The notes: generated by a model not told the origin, from the letters alone. A stretch of 64,000 nt of DNA from Pectinophora gossypiella (GCF_024362695.1 NC_065404.1:13122604-13186603); one strand, 5' to 3'; shown: positions 37,041-51,687, counted from the first letter of the stretch. Translations and numbers: made by a program.

Positions 37041-40000
37041 TACCTATAATAAGTACCTAAATAAAATAAACTTCAGAGGCTATTATGAAAAGTGCACAAG
37101 TTGCGTCATGTGCACATTCCAAGCTAAACCTAAACTAGGTGATTTTCTGAGATATGGACCAAAGGTACATACCATGCAACCTACTGGTTTGGGTTGATGT
37201 GTCGGCACACATGTCAAAGCTAAGTGGCGTCGCACTCGACATATCCATACAAAAGCCGCTCTCTCCGCTTTGTTCCGCTTCTTTGTTTGCTTGACGAAGG
37301 CACAGTAAAAACTTCAACATTGCCGACGACTATCTACGTCCTCGGGTCTCGCTCACAAACTTGAGGTTTTGTTAGATCTACTAAACCAACATCTAAACCT
37401 TCTCCGTTTTTGTTACACTTTTACTGCATTATCCTACTAAGTTAACTGAAGGTACGAGAAAATATTTGTGATGTAATCATACGTCATCGTAAGTTTTCAC
37501 TGATGTTATGCTGAAAGGTTTGCCCGTAATCTCGCGGGATATAGAGGCGTCAACTTGCGGAAACGATCCATTGTGGTTCTGTCCCTCAGTCTCGGATGCG
37601 CATGGGGTCCGCAGCTATTTGCAGAGATGATGAGTTGATGTACGGCCTCTTTATGAGGGGTTCTTAACTTGCTCACAAGGTCCAGGAAGTTACCGCTTAA
37701 AATACCTTTTGTTCATACATTCCAGAACTTCCCCTGCAAAGGCACCGTGTTTCCGCACAGGTATTTAAGAGGACACCGGTCTACTTAAATTACCTAAACG
37801 GCATTTAAACGCCAATAAAAAATAGAACAGGTGCCTGGCCACCATTGCAGCTCATTACCCTTTCCGAGTGAGCAGCTGTTTATTCCGTTAATAGCGTATT
37901 ATTTTTAAAATGAGTTCACGCTGCTTCGTAAACAAGCTCTGTCATTGTCTTTCACATCTATTTGTGAATTGACAATGCTTATCTATCACAAGAATCGTGT
38001 ATTGTCTAGGTATTTTGGTAGTTAAAACTCACACATACATAACACACTGCACCCACCTCGTGTGCGTACCTACCTACATATCTAATCGTATTTCTACTCC
38101 TTTTATCGATATCTCGAGATTCCTTGACCTGCCATTCACGAAACAGAAAATATATGGATTTATGTTCTTTTACAAAAAACAATAAGTCAACGACTTCTAA
38201 AAAAAGTTTTCGTACGATACTGTGTTATAAAATGGAAAACTTTAGCAACAACGCGTCTTACATGTTTCATAATAAAATAAAAGTTGTCCGAAATAAGGTT
38301 GGTTCCCTTTACCACCAACGTTGCGGGAAACGTTCTTATCATAAAACTTTGTATTTTGTTCCGACATGGTAAGTAGCTAAGTGCCTACTTGCCAAAATAT
38401 TAATATTTGATAAAGCTCGTCGTCCTCACAAGTCTTTAATGAAATTTGGGCGAGGGCTCAAATTTTAATTATACTGTGTGAGTTTTGGGTTGTCAGGCCA
38501 TGTAATACTCATTATTATTATTTAGTTAACATACAATAAGCTCGCGACTATATTCCCAATTGGGCTAGACTGAAGTACATCCATCGCAAGAAGGAACTTA
38601 AGATTATTTGTGATTATTTAAATTGCGTATTATTTTGTATTGGCAGCAGCTAGACGGTAAACGCTTGTTCTTATCAAATCAAGATAATATGTCAAATGAA
38701 GTGCATACACCCTCGCGCCTCATCCTACTCTAGTTGGCTATTGTTCGTTACTGCTGCATCATACATGTATTTTTCCCTTTGTACTCTGCACATGCGACGT
38801 TTAGTAAACAATCGCTCAGTGTCACCATCACAGGTCAACGACCGGCTGACTACGGTTGACCGGTCGGTCGCGATCTGATTGTCGCGCCAATAAACGATTT
38901 GCATGCGTTGGTACTGGACGGTGTTGCGTTTGCGCACCCATGCCCTACGTAATTGGTGTTATTAAGTTGGCCAACCGTGGTGTGGCATTGCTAACATGGC
39001 GTATGTCGTGTCTGAATTTCGAAAATGAAGTTGCAACATTGTTTACTATTTTATTACCTACTTGTTAATAAAATATCCACATTACTACCATACTATGAAT
39101 TGGATGCCCGGATCCTTTGTTCAATTTAACATCATACGAAGTCCATTATTAATTCCGTTCACTCGCTTCTCTTGGAACTAGCAAATGTAAACTTAACGGA
39201 TTGTTCGAGATATGAGATTCAATTTCCTCATACGATACGTTCCTTCCGTTTTCACTAACGTATTACACAGGGGCATTGATACTCGAAACAAGTTTTGTAA
39301 AAGTTCTTCCTGTGTGAGATTGAATCTGGTTTGCACTAGAAAACCTGATCAAAAAAAATAATACAGGGTGTTAAAATCTAAGATGATCCTTGAACCAATT
39401 TTACTATGCTATTTAACGTGTTGTGAGTCACAAATTGGAAGAAATAGCTATTAGATAAGTTGTGCCCTTTGTTTTTCTTCTTGTTGTCATACTGTATTGT
39501 ATTTCTTTGTTGTCCTGTGTATAATAAATTGTTGAATAAATATTGTTATTTCCCACGGAAAGAAGTGGTAACACAGTTATAGAGTAAATTCTTCCAATTT
39601 AGTGTTTGGGATTGTTGCGCCAGTTTGGTGCGGCGCTGTCAGTGTTGATTTATAGTCTGTGAACCTTCCTTTGGTGCGCTAAAAGCTTTAGTCTGTACCG
39701 TGTCTGCACTCGATATTGCAACGGACGGATTGGACGGTCTGAACCCCACGTTTTTCGGGTAAACTACACGTAAAGTCACTGACCAATTTCATAGGTTTCA
39801 CAAAAACTTTTGTGCCGACCACTAATTGCTTCGTCTGTCAATATCTTGACAAATTGATCCCCAATACTACGGAGAGGGCTCGTTAAAACTTTTTGTCGGT
39901 GTTCTGTTTGTTTTTGCAAGTGATAAGCTTATACAATCAGCGGCCATTGTGGATGTCATCGGTAATTGATTTCACTAAATTTGATTGGACGTGTTCGGAA

Positions 40001-43000
40001 TAGCGCACCGTCAATGTATACTTAATTTGTTTGGTCAAGTGTAGGGATAATATTTTGTTGACTACTAACGTTAATTACACTTTCATCGCATCGTTATCTG
40101 CAGTAGCTAAAGTAATGCAATAATAACAAACAGCTCAAAACAACAGACAAATCATGAACTAATTTATGTAATGGTATTTACAATGAATATCTCATAAAAC
40201 TTGTATTTAACGCGAATACTACCACGATTCACTATTTACTAAAATATTATTAGTTTCCGTCGGTGTTGCTGTTTCCCGATTTTCAGTTCGGGTAATAACA
40301 TTACTGATTGAATTAAACATGACGTTACTGTCCATCAGTTATAGTCGATTTAATTACGCGCCCGAACTTTTGATTGCATCCTTTTTAAACACGGCTCTTT
40401 TTCAACTCGTCCTGATTGGCAACAGCCTGATTTTTCGGCCAATTACTCGCTGTATTTCATGTGTGAACGTAATTGTGAAACAGGATGCGCCGCATAATAT
40501 CTGCCTCCTAGCTGAACGGTGACGTAAAATTATAAACAATGTACGTATTATTCCTGTGTACAAAACATTCGCACATACATATATTATCTGCTGCATGAAT
40601 CAGACAGTATTGTTTACCGCCAGAATGTCTTTTGATGACATATTTGGAGATGTGTGCGTTTCAAATGAAAACAAGAGATTTATTGCTGCATATGTCATGG
40701 TTTATCTCGTTTGAATTTATCGGTGTTTACTATTCGAATATGCGTGCTAGTCGTCATAACAGTTGGTGTTCGTTAGAGCAAAGTTTCTCAATGAGTATAA
40801 AGTTTGTTCAAATGTCGAGTAAGAAGTGGGAGGTCGTGAAAAATGACTTAAAATTAAGTGATACTTCATCATCATAAATATTGAAATTTTAAATGAAATT
40901 AGGGCCGTCAAAGTTATTAACTCTGTAAAGAGTGCCGTCTCTGTCACGGTGGCCATCAATCTTCGTGTTATCTGCCTTGCCCGCATAGATTGACAGCTGT
41001 GCGTTTCGACAGTTTGCGTTGCGCTTACGACATTATGCGCATGATGTTGAAACTAAGGAACGTATTACTCTGACACTATCGAGGTTTTGGCCTCTCGTAC
41101 ATGGTGGAATATGCAGGCATATTTTACAAGAATAATATGATTCATCATTTCGACATTAAGTATTGCAATTCTAAATGTAACTGCAGGTCATCTTCTAATG
41201 ACACGTGGCTTTGCCATCCCTGTAGGTAGTTGTCAGGATACTTGCAAACGCGTAAAAGGCGTTTTATTTCATTTTATTTTAGCGAAGGCATTCAATGTCG
41301 CGTCTTCGTATTGTTTGTGCATTACTCGATCGAAAGTCATTAGTTTTTAATAGACGTGCTGTAAACGTTGCGCACTCCTTGACAAATCGTGACCTCGGAT
41401 ACAAGCTCGATAATCTCCAGTGTTATATGATCCTAAATATACGTACCTACAACGCGGGCGGGCATGACTCACGCTGTCATACAGACTGTACGGCTATGCC
41501 CGTATCCGACAAGCTATGCGGTTGCCAACTGCAAGTCATGTGGTAGATACCGCCGATGACTTACTGCTTCACTACCTCAAACCTAACCCAACACTACCGA
41601 TTTCACAAACATCAGAGAAATCATACCTAGATGCCGGTTTCAGACAATGGTGCAGTTAATTTACCGTAACATGCCCTTCAACATCTATTACGACATTCTG
41701 CATAAGTAATAATGATTGCGTTATTTGCATAAACGCATTGTGCTACGAGTAGTTTCGATCTCCTGAGAGCATCTGAGAGCAGCTTGTGTGGGCTTGACAA
41801 TAGCTTTCTTTCACGATAAACGATACCTACCTGAGGAAACTACTCAAAGGCTTGATAGAATGACGCGCACACCCGCATTATAATATCGGCACTCAATATC
41901 GAAACATGCCGCCCATGTTAATTACGCGGGCTTTATCGTTATCACTACACTCTCATCGACTTAGTAAGTGCTGTATTGATTTATTGGGCTCGCCATTTCC
42001 TGCAAAAGGGCACACACGTGTCAGTACAGTGTATTACACCACACTACTATTATAGGGCTTCGTGCAGGGAGCTGACTATTACCGTTGTAAAAGGATATCC
42101 TGGAGGAGTGCTTGCGGCTGACGTTATCCGGATAAATCTGCGAAGCCAATATTGCCGTGTTCCGCTGCATTAGAGATCCTACTTTTGCAAATAAGCATCT
42201 ATAACTTGCAACAAGAAGACGCCATAAAATACCGCCGTTTACAACCGGAATCTGCCAGATTTTCCTAATAATAAAAGCAGATAATTATAGTTTGTTTTAC
42301 ATGCTCCATAATATAACATGGTGGCCTGATGGCCTACATCCGCAATATTAAGCTAGAAACATTTCCGACAAACAATCATCCACCTACCTATTACTATAAT
42401 CGCTTTTGCCTACAATCAATGTACCTACCACGTTTTTTGTACATTACGGATTATAATAAAGTAATTTTATTTTGAAATGAAAGTAAGAAAATGGTAACTG
42501 ATGGTTCATGTACCTAACCATAGAATGGCTTGGCTTTGGTGAATATTGTGCAAACGTATCTTTTTATCGAGAGATAGTCCGTTTCAATCTGTTTTGTGTT
42601 GTTTAAATATGTTATATAATAAAATACATAAAATAAATTCAACGTTGGAAAAGAGTAAGGAAATTGATGATGACACCGCCTCTGCGGATGTTATAATGTA
42701 CAACTACTCTGTATGATGTGCAAAAACCACCACATCAATCAACATCGTGGTAGGTGCACAGAAAATGTATCTCGCGATTTCTTGAAATTCTCTGTCACGG
42801 AATAACGTCATCAATTTGTTTCCTCCGCAACACACACTAATGTTGTTTGTTAATCTACAAATGCTGGCATTAATCGTGGTAAATTTACGAGCTCACATTA
42901 TACCTAATACTAGTATTCAAGTGTACCTGGAATTTAATTAATGATAGTAATACAATGAATGGTATTCATACCAACATTCATTCTTTTGCGTCTTTGAAAT

Positions 43001-43226
43001 TGCATCTAGCTTGCATATCGCCAATCTTCACGACATTTAATCGTAATGAATGACATGTCAACCTTCGCGTGATGTCTGCTGATAATTACATCTAACCACT
43101 CTGCATCCAACTGCGCGCGCGTGTCTTAATAGATACGTTAGCGACATTGATGATTCAAATACCTTGTGATCGAGCAAAGTTCTAACACAGAATTATAGTA
43201 TCTGTTGTATTACATACACGTAACGC

Positions 43227-43262
43227 CATCATATCCATATTCGTCTTGAGATGGATATGATG
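43227..43262. repeat. 12-bp perfect inverted repeat made of repeat B core
   Basis: CATCATATCCAT (43227-43238) and ATGGATATGATG (43251-43262), 12-base loop. The right arm and following GAACCGTATG are the core of repeat B, so two partial copies appear to lie head to head. Confidence 0.6.
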
Positions 43263-44207
43263 AACCGTATGCCCGTATGATCAGTTCATTTATCCTTATC
43301 GATAGTTCATTTTCTCGGAAAGAACATTTGAAGCCACTAATACCTATAGATAGATATATAATATATATGATAAAATCGTTATGGTGAAAGCACACCAGCT
43401 TTATCGCTTATATAGATAGTCCATTTTGAAGAGGACATTTTCAACCACAATTAGGAATGGACTCAAAGATCGTCAATGCTAGATAAAATCAATTTTCCGC
43501 TATAGTTGGTCTGTTCGTGTGTAGTTTTTGCTCGACGGCGCGTGCCGTAGCCTCGGGCAATCTAGGCAAATCCTATCCATTGTGCTCGGTGACAATAGTT
43601 CCGGTGGTAATTCAAGGACGGGCCGCCTTTGTCCCATGGATGTGGCGACGCCACTCCCAGCTCTACACGAATCGTGTGTCCGATTTTATGGATTTATTTG
43701 TCTTGTTAGTTTTGGAACGTGTTATGTTTGCTTCATAAATACTGTAGTGGTTTATATCTAAGGTTTATTTCAGCACGTCAATCATACGTTGTTGACTTGA
43801 ATATGGAAGAAAAAAAGTATATAATTACAGATAGACTAAAGGCAACTTATAACTTCTTTCAACTTTTGACCATCTGGTAGCTATTTAGCTACCATAATTG
43901 TAGAATTCTTCCAGTCGCATATACCACACTTCCGAATATCATATTAGGTATAACACGCACCATCGGGTAATAGCTATTGGGACACTGCAAATATGATGAC
44001 CGACCGTCCCAAGTGAAACCCTCGCATGGGACGTGACAAATTTCGACGTGTCTTTGTAAACTCACTTTGATTTATGATCCCGATAATAATTTCCGTGTTG
44101 AGGTAGGGCTCGTCTCGACCGGTATTATAATAATGGATGGTATTTACACTCGTCGTATTTGCGAGTCGCGCTATCGTTGGGTCACGATGGATATGTACTC
44201 ATGAAAT

Positions 44208-44350
44208 CCCTACGTAAACTCACGCCTGTATTTAAATAATAAGAAGACAACTTGCAGTCACTTTTGATATGAAGTCCTAAGATGGATATGATGAACTGTA
44301 TGGTGAAAGGTAATCAACCTATCAGCCATTAATAGTACATCGTTTTGGAT
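44208..44350 (+). repeat. Diverged copy of dispersed repeat B
   Basis: Carries ACTCACGCC, AGACAACTTGCAGTCAC, GATGGATATGATGAACTG and GGTGAAAGGTAATC in the same order as the copy at 63752-63965. Confidence 0.7.
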
Positions 44351-44825
44351 TGAAACCAATCCCTTATTCGCAAACAACATAACCGGGATGATAAGCAGCT
44401 GAACGCGTTTAATGTGTTTTCTATTCCCAGTCCAGCAGAAAAGTAGTTCGTGACGTTAAGTAGCTAATATAGTATAGTTAGTAGCGCCACTGCAAATCTT
44501 TACAAGTACCTACCAATCTTCTCAACATCCAACAAACATAAGTAATTTACGCTTGGGAAGTATCCTAAACGTTTTATCGAGGTCGAGCAGCAGCTTCGCA
44601 AGTTGGATAATGACAAAAGTTGTTGGATTCCCTTCGTATCATTCGACCTTAATTGCACTACTGGCAAGGATGCGAGCAACTTGTAATTTACTGCCAATAA
44701 ATGAAAAAACGTTTATTTTCGTTTATTTAAAAGTTTTATATAAGTAGGTACCTTTCATAGCACAACTACTCCAGCCGATGTACTGCTGAGTACACAGATC
44801 AGAGCTCTGAATCAAACGGAGAAGA

Positions 44826-44880
44826 TAACGATCACACTCCACCACGCTGCTCCACTTCGAGTTGGTAGAGGAGTAAACTA
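44826..44880 (-). mobile_element. SINE body fragment
   Basis: CACTCCACCACGCTGCTCCA followed by GGTTGGTAGAGG-like sequence matches the body of the SINE at 51688-52026. Confidence 0.6.
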
Positions 44881-45505
44881 TTAATAAAGCAAGGCAATTA
44901 TCGCCAAGTAATTAGTTTTACAGCGCGGGTGGTACTTTTTGACGACATTTATCTAAGGAGTCGTTAAGTCTCGTTTCGCCTGAATTCCCCAATAATTGCT
45001 ACGAGTCGTTACCCACACCGCGACGATTGGCTGGATTACGATTCCAGGAGTTCCTTCAAACCGTATTTTACCCCGGAACCGACGGTTATTATTCACTGGA
45101 CACGCTAAAAGCCAGAACAACGCTTTTCGTTTAGCTCAATTCCAAACGAAAGATTTTAATTGCTTTCTGGATATAGTGGATATTTCAGGTTTTATTTTAT
45201 TTTATATTCTAATAAATTTTCAGATTTATATCTGTTGGGAATAGGTGAAATCAGCGGTTAAAGTTGTAGTTTCCTGAACGTATGGAATGGTGGAAATACT
45301 ATTGTGCATAGCAGCTTTATTTCACTTGTTCCTATCTTCTCTCTAATGGGAAAAGTTTGGTGTCTTGAAATCGACGATTGCGGTGCAATGCCTGCTACGA
45401 GCACGCCTCACGCCGCATTGCTCTTCTAATTAATATTTAGATCGCGTTAAGAAGGAACTTAAATCCCTAACAGCTTTCCCAAGCGCTCGTCATCGATTAC
45501 GACGT

Positions 45506-45817
45506 CTTCTTCACTCGTGTGGATTGTGAGGTGGATTACCAACCTCATCAACCCTGGTGTCAGGGTTACTATTGAGCCGCCAAAGGCTCCTGACTCATGA
45601 CTCATATAACGACTACTTACTTACATCAGTAAGTAGTAACCGGGACCAACGGCTTTCCGAAGCACGGATCATCTTACTTTCGGACAATCAAGTGATCAGC
45701 CTGTAATGTCCTAACCAAACTATACTAGTATTTTTTGTGATATTTCCCCACCGGGAATCGAACCCGGGACCTCCGGATCGTGAGTCTAACGCTCTACCAC
45801 TGGACCACGGAGGCCGT
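45506..45817 (-). mobile_element. tRNA-derived SINE, near full length, with imperfect target duplication
   Basis: The tRNA-like head is on the minus strand: A box TGGTCCAGTGGTAGAGCG and B box GGGTTCGATTCCCGG. It is the best-preserved head in the window, starting GCCTCCGTGG. Flanks CGATTACGACGT (45494-45505) and TGATTACGGCGT (45818-45829) match at 10 of 12 positions and look like an aged target duplication. The body includes GGGACCAACGGCTTTCCGAA and TCGGACAATCAAGTGATCAG. Confidence 0.85.
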
Positions 45818-48800
45818 TGATTACGGCGTAATATTTCAACATACAAATTATGTATGTTATAATAATGTCTTCCTACTCACTGCAATTAATTTCACCATTT
45901 AACAATTCATTATTTTTGTTTCAGGTAATTAAACTCTACAGGACAGACACTGTAACGTTTTCAAGGTTTGTTACACTCTCACGTCGTATTCTCTTTGATC
46001 ACTTGTATAAATGTTTACGTTACGAGGTACCTATTTGATACACTGCCATAACATAATTAAGCCGTATTCACAAAATGAAATGTTTTACGTGCAAAGAAAT
46101 TGTTCACGAAGCAATAATAAAATATTTTTCTCATTTATTTTTGCAACGCCATAAACTGAACTGAAATATAGCAATGTAAATCTAATTATCTATATTTGCC
46201 CATTTTAACGAAGATTGCCATTAAAAAGGCATTAATAACACTGAATGAACAGTAAAAAACCTCTATTATCCACATTTTATTATAGTCGGCGAGTTTTCAT
46301 TCTGGTTTAGAAAAGGATTTCTTACTTTCCATTTTTTTCTAGAGAATTCCCTGTAACGTGAAACGCTAAGGCAATTTATTTAAAATTTATTTTTACTATT
46401 TCGTTTACCTCGTCAATGTTATAGCCTTGCCCTTTGAAAAGACATCATTAAGATAAAAGTCTTAGTAAATAGATGTTCCGAGGAGCTCCGTTGAGTGTTG
46501 AATTTAAAGAGTGAGCTTACTGGAGCCGGTCGGTGGAGGAAGGGAAGTTTATAGTGTTTTCCCGGTTAGTGCCGTCGCGTTTATTCGGTTCGTTGCCTCG
46601 GCTGAAGTGCAGCGGGCACTCTTAAATTGTTTACGTCTCCCTGCCTCGTTTCTCCCTCGCCAGTCACCGGCCCGCGGAAAAATGTCTTACTCTGTACCGC
46701 TTTTTTATTTGCACACTCATTGAACAAGTATAAACCTCGTGGTTTTGTGTAGTCCTTACCTTAACGATACCATTAAACTTCCACGGCTTGAAATGATCAG
46801 ATTGCCAAGATCCTAGATAGGATGTGCTGTGAGCCTTAAGCATTGGCAACTTTGTAGAATGATGATTGATATTCATTTAAACACGGCCCTTGGTCGCCCT
46901 CCAGCGACCAGTCTATTACGTAGATCGTGATTCGACAAGGGGCAGGCCTGGCGAAGGCTATTTATGCTCATATAATAATGGAATCTGCTGTACTAAACCC
47001 AAACGACCTTACTTTTATAGGGTACTTTATCGAGAATCGTAGTGTCTTCGCAGACCGATGTGATGCCATCCTGTTTTTACTGCATCTTAAGTAATACCTT
47101 TTATACGACTTTCACACAGTTACTGAATATTTTATGTGAACTAACGTGAGGCAAGACTGGAAAGAGAATTAATTAAGCGAATGCCGCGTACGACAAATGT
47201 TTAATCACAAAATGTCTTGACATTTTACCTCATTTAGTGGCTGACACATTTCGTTAATTTGAAACAGATTTATATCTATACTTAGTAGGCAGTGGTAAAT
47301 ACCTACTGGTATTGGGTGTCTCAATTGATATTTTGGTAGGATAACAATGAAAACTGTACAATGGATGTTTATATATATTTTTTTTCAAATGCAGAGATGA
47401 GCCAGTTTGTTCACAGTGAGTCTGTAAATCTAGTGTCACTAACAGAATAAAAGAAATTCCATGCGATGTGTATTGTGTCTCGCAGCGTGTGTCCGGGCCC
47501 CGCGAATATTTACCCGTGACGGAACAAAGAGGACACTGATGCAATATGGATGAGAGAGGATATTAAACTCAAAGGAAATGGAAGGTGTTGCGAGGGTTTT
47601 GTTCTCTTAGTACCTTTTTTACCTCTGTATTACATATTTTTCTGCCTTTTTATGTTTTCTATAGAAAAAAAAACCTGCTCAACAAAATTGAATGACGAAA
47701 ATAAAATCGGAAAGCAACATGTTGTGTTGCTACCTACTTGTGTTGACCTACATAAACAGTGTAATGACAACATATTTTTTGTTATCGTTTCATTTCGCTG
47801 ACACACGCTTCAACCTTAATTTTATTTTACCCCAAAAATAATAACGTGTAATCTTGAGAATTCTCGTCTCTTTTCCTTCGGCTCCGTCCCTTTCCCTCGC
47901 CCTGTGTGGGATTTTGATATTTCACATTTTCCCCGTAAAAAGCCTGTGGCGACGACTTGTGAAAATCTTGCGGGATTTAGATAAAAATGTCTTCAATTTC
48001 GCTCTGAAATAAAATTTAATATTTACGCCATATAGTTTTACAAAAAGGAGATATTTTTATGACTTCGTGGCACTCCTATTAAGTCTGGAAAATTAATTGT
48101 TATGAAATTGCCGCACTTTTTTCCCTCTTCAGACTTAGATAATTAATCAGCTGAATAAAATGATGAATGGCTCGAATCTCGTTGGACAAGTTGACAAATC
48201 TAGTTTACTCTTGTTCTCGTTGGTATTGACCCTGAAAGATAAAAAATAAATCAGTAGGTGGTGTGTTAATAACTCGGATACATTTCATTAATTTTGATAC
48301 GCCGTAATGAGTTTTTTATGCGATTTGCCTCGCCGTTAATTAAACTTTAAATTAGTGTAACACGTCATTGGGCAATTATGGTTTCATTCGAGAATAAATA
48401 CATGTTGATCGTACTATAGAACGAACAATAACTATGATCAGAAATTGGCAATTTTAATTTGAATATTTCGGGATGTTTGTCCGCAAACTTCCTGCGAGTC
48501 GACCTGTTTTTGTATACACGTCAGATGATTGCTATTTTTATTGCTTGGTTAAGGTATCCGCGTTTATTATACAAAACTATATTATGTAAATATACGTTTT
48601 TATCAACCTTGCGTACGGACGAAAACGCGACTTCATATATTTTGAGCGTATTTTATTCTGGAAGCTTTAAAAGCTTTCGGCTCGCTACTCCATACGCGCG
48701 CATTTTAGTTATCGCGTGTGACACGTCTTTACCCGCCCTTTCATCCCCTTAAGAGTGAATTCCAGAATAAAAACTATCATATTCTACGAAAGAAAGTGGG

Positions 48801-49832
48801 CCTCAAATTTTCGCATTTATACTATTAGTTTGGATTATTTTACAGGTTAACATAAGTCGTATCGCGTAACATGCGCATAGAGCCGGTATAAATGCACGAA
48901 GCGATACATAGACCCGTTATGTCGCGCGGCAGCACGCGATCTGCGCGAAACGCCAACGGGACATCACGGCACGGGACGGCTTACGTCGAAAAACTAAAAC
49001 AGCTTGTTGTAATTAATCTCACCATTACTATGCTTATTAGAAAACTTTTATAGAAATTGCCACGAATTTATGGTTTTAATAGCTTATCCCGCTGTGATCT
49101 TAATCATCTCACTTGCAGCCCACATATCCAGGCACAACAGGTAAACAGAGTTTGGATTTTAAAAGGACTTTGGGCCTTAATAAGCAAATTAATTTACACT
49201 GCATTGATTACGTGATATGGTAAAAAAATCTCGGTGTTTGATTTGCTGCAAACGCGACGGAATCAACCCAATTTCTCTTAAAATTATGACGGATCAGGTT
49301 AATATAACATGTTCACATAAGTCCACCGACCAATGACCCAACATTTCGTATGCACACATGAATATCTTATTAACCTAGCCTCGTGGGAACCGGCGATATC
49401 AGTTATGTGACACAGGAATACAATCCACTGTCCGTTCATAATTCGATAAGCTTTTATACAGAAATTAAATTACCGAACGAGCACTCGTGTTACGAAATAA
49501 TAAAAATGAAACGTTTCAGTTGATTACATTAGTTATAACGCAATAATATTACCGCGGATGTGTGAACTTTTATGCAGTACTATTATTAATATTTAAAAGC
49601 CTGACCTGTTTCAAAGCCGCTCTGGAGGCGAATAAATACACAGAAATGCGTTTGGCCGCTTTTCTTTCTAGGCATATCGTGAAAACCGACAATAGGCATT
49701 ATGGATCACTGTAGGCGCGACGAGCTGAACGCCTGTGGCTGCAACTTGTCTTCTTATCATTTGTGAATGTGTACTGTAGGTATTAGGAATGACGGGCGTT
49801 ACTTTATGTATGTTTCATAACATAAACATTAT

Positions 49833-50060
49833 ACAGCCTATACACGTCCCACTGCTGGGTACAGTCATGAGCAATATAATGTACCCACCTTGGGACTCTG
49901 TCGCACTAACATATTTGACATTTAGTGAGACTTACAGTTCAATTTGTCAAATAAGTTAATGTGACATGGTACCAAAGTGTATACATATTAATGCTCGTGA
50001 CCGTACAGGCCTCCCCTCAGTCAACCGGAGAGGGTATGGAGCATAGCGGAAAAAGCTTAT
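49833..50060 (-). mobile_element. SINE 3'-end fragment split by a MITE
   Basis: CAGCCTATACACGTCCCACT GCTGGG on the left and CAGGCCTCCCCTCAGTCAAC on the right are contiguous in the SINE at 51688-52026. Here they are separated by the 142-bp element listed next. Confidence 0.8.
49862..50003. mobile_element. TA-flanked MITE (copy 1), inserted in a SINE
   Basis: 142 bp, flanked by TA (49860-49861 and 50004-50005). Ends are imperfect inverted repeats: CAGTCATGAGCAATATAATG at the left and CGGTCACGAGCATTAATATG as the complement of the right. Removing it and one TA restores the SINE exactly. TA duplication suggests a Tc1/mariner-mobilised MITE. Confidence 0.85.
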
Positions 50061-50227
50061 AATAACTTATAAGTTATGTTATTTATGTAGGTATTTTTTG
50101 TACCTGTATAATGAATTTGATTTTGTACGGTAATACTCTATAGTATGTGGTAGTAATTGAATAAATATGTCACTGCGGGCATACCCGCAGTATAAAATCA
50201 TAATTAGCAGCCATATAAAATCATAAT

Positions 50228-50335
50228 TTTATACAGGGTGTTAGTCGTAACGAATACTGAGGGGGATGATTCAGCTCATGATAATAATGAGTTTATATAA
50301 AGTCGAATTTTCCGTCACAAATTTCATGGTTTTTT
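50228..50335 (+). repeat. Dispersed repeat D (ATACAGGGTGTTAG type)
   Basis: Starts ATACAGGGTGTTAGTCGTAA and contains CGAATACTGAGGGGGATGAT. A complement-strand relative lies at 61320-61410, and a shorter ATACAGGGTGTTA match at 39361. Confidence 0.6.
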
Positions 50336-50794
50336 TTTTAATTGTTTTCAATTCTATACTTTTGCTATGGAATATTCCATACAAGTACGTACGTAATTTT
50401 ACCGTAAAAGTGTGATTTTCTTTTATTAAGCAAGTACGTTTACTGATTATAACATTTAATAGCCTGACCTTGATTGAAAATCAATTTGAGCTATCCATTA
50501 ATAGTCCTCGACTACCAGATATTGATTTCAAAGTTAGGTATTTCAGAGGTTTGATAAGTAAACTTGTATTGCTGAGTATGTTACCAACATAACCACATGT
50601 TGCTTACATAACTTGTTTGACTAACTTACTTCATCATGTACGAAATACAGCGCTCGAGGTGAGGTTTTGAGGTTTAGAGGTTTCGAACATATCCACCTAC
50701 ATGCATATGGAATTCAATTCAAAACACACACTGACTAAATGACAACAATAGTACAATCGGCGGCCTTACTGCTAAGCAGCATTTTTTAACAGGC

Positions 50795-50915
50795 TACATT
50801 CATACCCCGTAATCCCTGATGGGGTCGGTTAGAACTTATTCTTTAATCTATGGCTGAGGCGGAACCCTTTTTGATACGAAGTCCTAGGGTGGATATGATG
50901 AACTGTGTGCAACTG
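50795..50915 (+). repeat. Diverged copy of dispersed repeat B
   Basis: CCCGTAATCCCTGATGGGG, TGATACGAAGTCCTAGGGTG and GATATGATGAACTG match the order in the 63752-63965 copy. Confidence 0.65.
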
Positions 50916-51493
50916 TATTTCTTTTAAAGACCATCTAGGGCCCTATGCCGTGGTTTTCCTTGTAGCTTGTTTTCCCTGACTATACAGGTCGTAAGAAGCT
51001 GCAGTAGTTTTAGGCGGATGAGACGTTCGTTATGTAAAAATGACGATTTATAACTGTTACTTACAGAGTAATATGTTTTTGAATTTGAATATGGTAGGTA
51101 GCCCATAGCCTATATAATTGTCAAACATGTTATTTGCTCAAACATTCTCGCAAAGATAAACAGCTGATCGCGTTCGATGTAATCTATTCGCTCTCAGCCA
51201 ACTTATGTTAAAGGCAAAATGTTTAGAAAACGTTTTTTAAGGCCGACTTAATATGCATAAATGAGAAATTGTAATATCGTGACGAGTTGGACAAAGCGAG
51301 CAATAAAACCACGCATATCGTTACAACGCAAATGAAATTACAACGTTTGCGGCTACGTTAGAAAGTTAAAGTTTGCTCTATGGTCTGGTAAAAAAGAAAA
51401 CTTTGATTCATAGTGTTTATCGTATATGCATGTTTAAGTATATTATGTTTATCATTCATGTTTGAATCACAGATAATTGATTTCCAGAGTTAA

Positions 51494-51645
51494 CATACAT
51501 ACATAAGATCTCGCCTATTTCCTGTTAGGGTAGGCAGAGACCACGGAATTCCAATTATTACGATCCTGACACACTATTTTCGCTCCTTCCACTCTCATCA
51601 AAGACTTCATGCATGCTCACCGGTTTAGAGTACCAAAATTTACTT
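51494..51645 (+). repeat. Dispersed repeat C
   Basis: ACATACATACATAAGATC, GGGTAGGCAGAGACCACGGA, ACGATCCTGACACAC and CCGGTTTAGAGTAC form a pattern I recall as common in moth genomes. Only one copy in this window. Confidence 0.5.
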
Positions 51646-51687
51646 ACATTAACTCCTCACTAATGGGGCTCACCCTATTAGGTATTA

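Noticed and set aside
45745..45817. tRNA gene on the minus strand
   Set aside because: A and B boxes are good but the anticodon and acceptor stems do not pair, and the sequence is the head of a SINE with flanking duplications.
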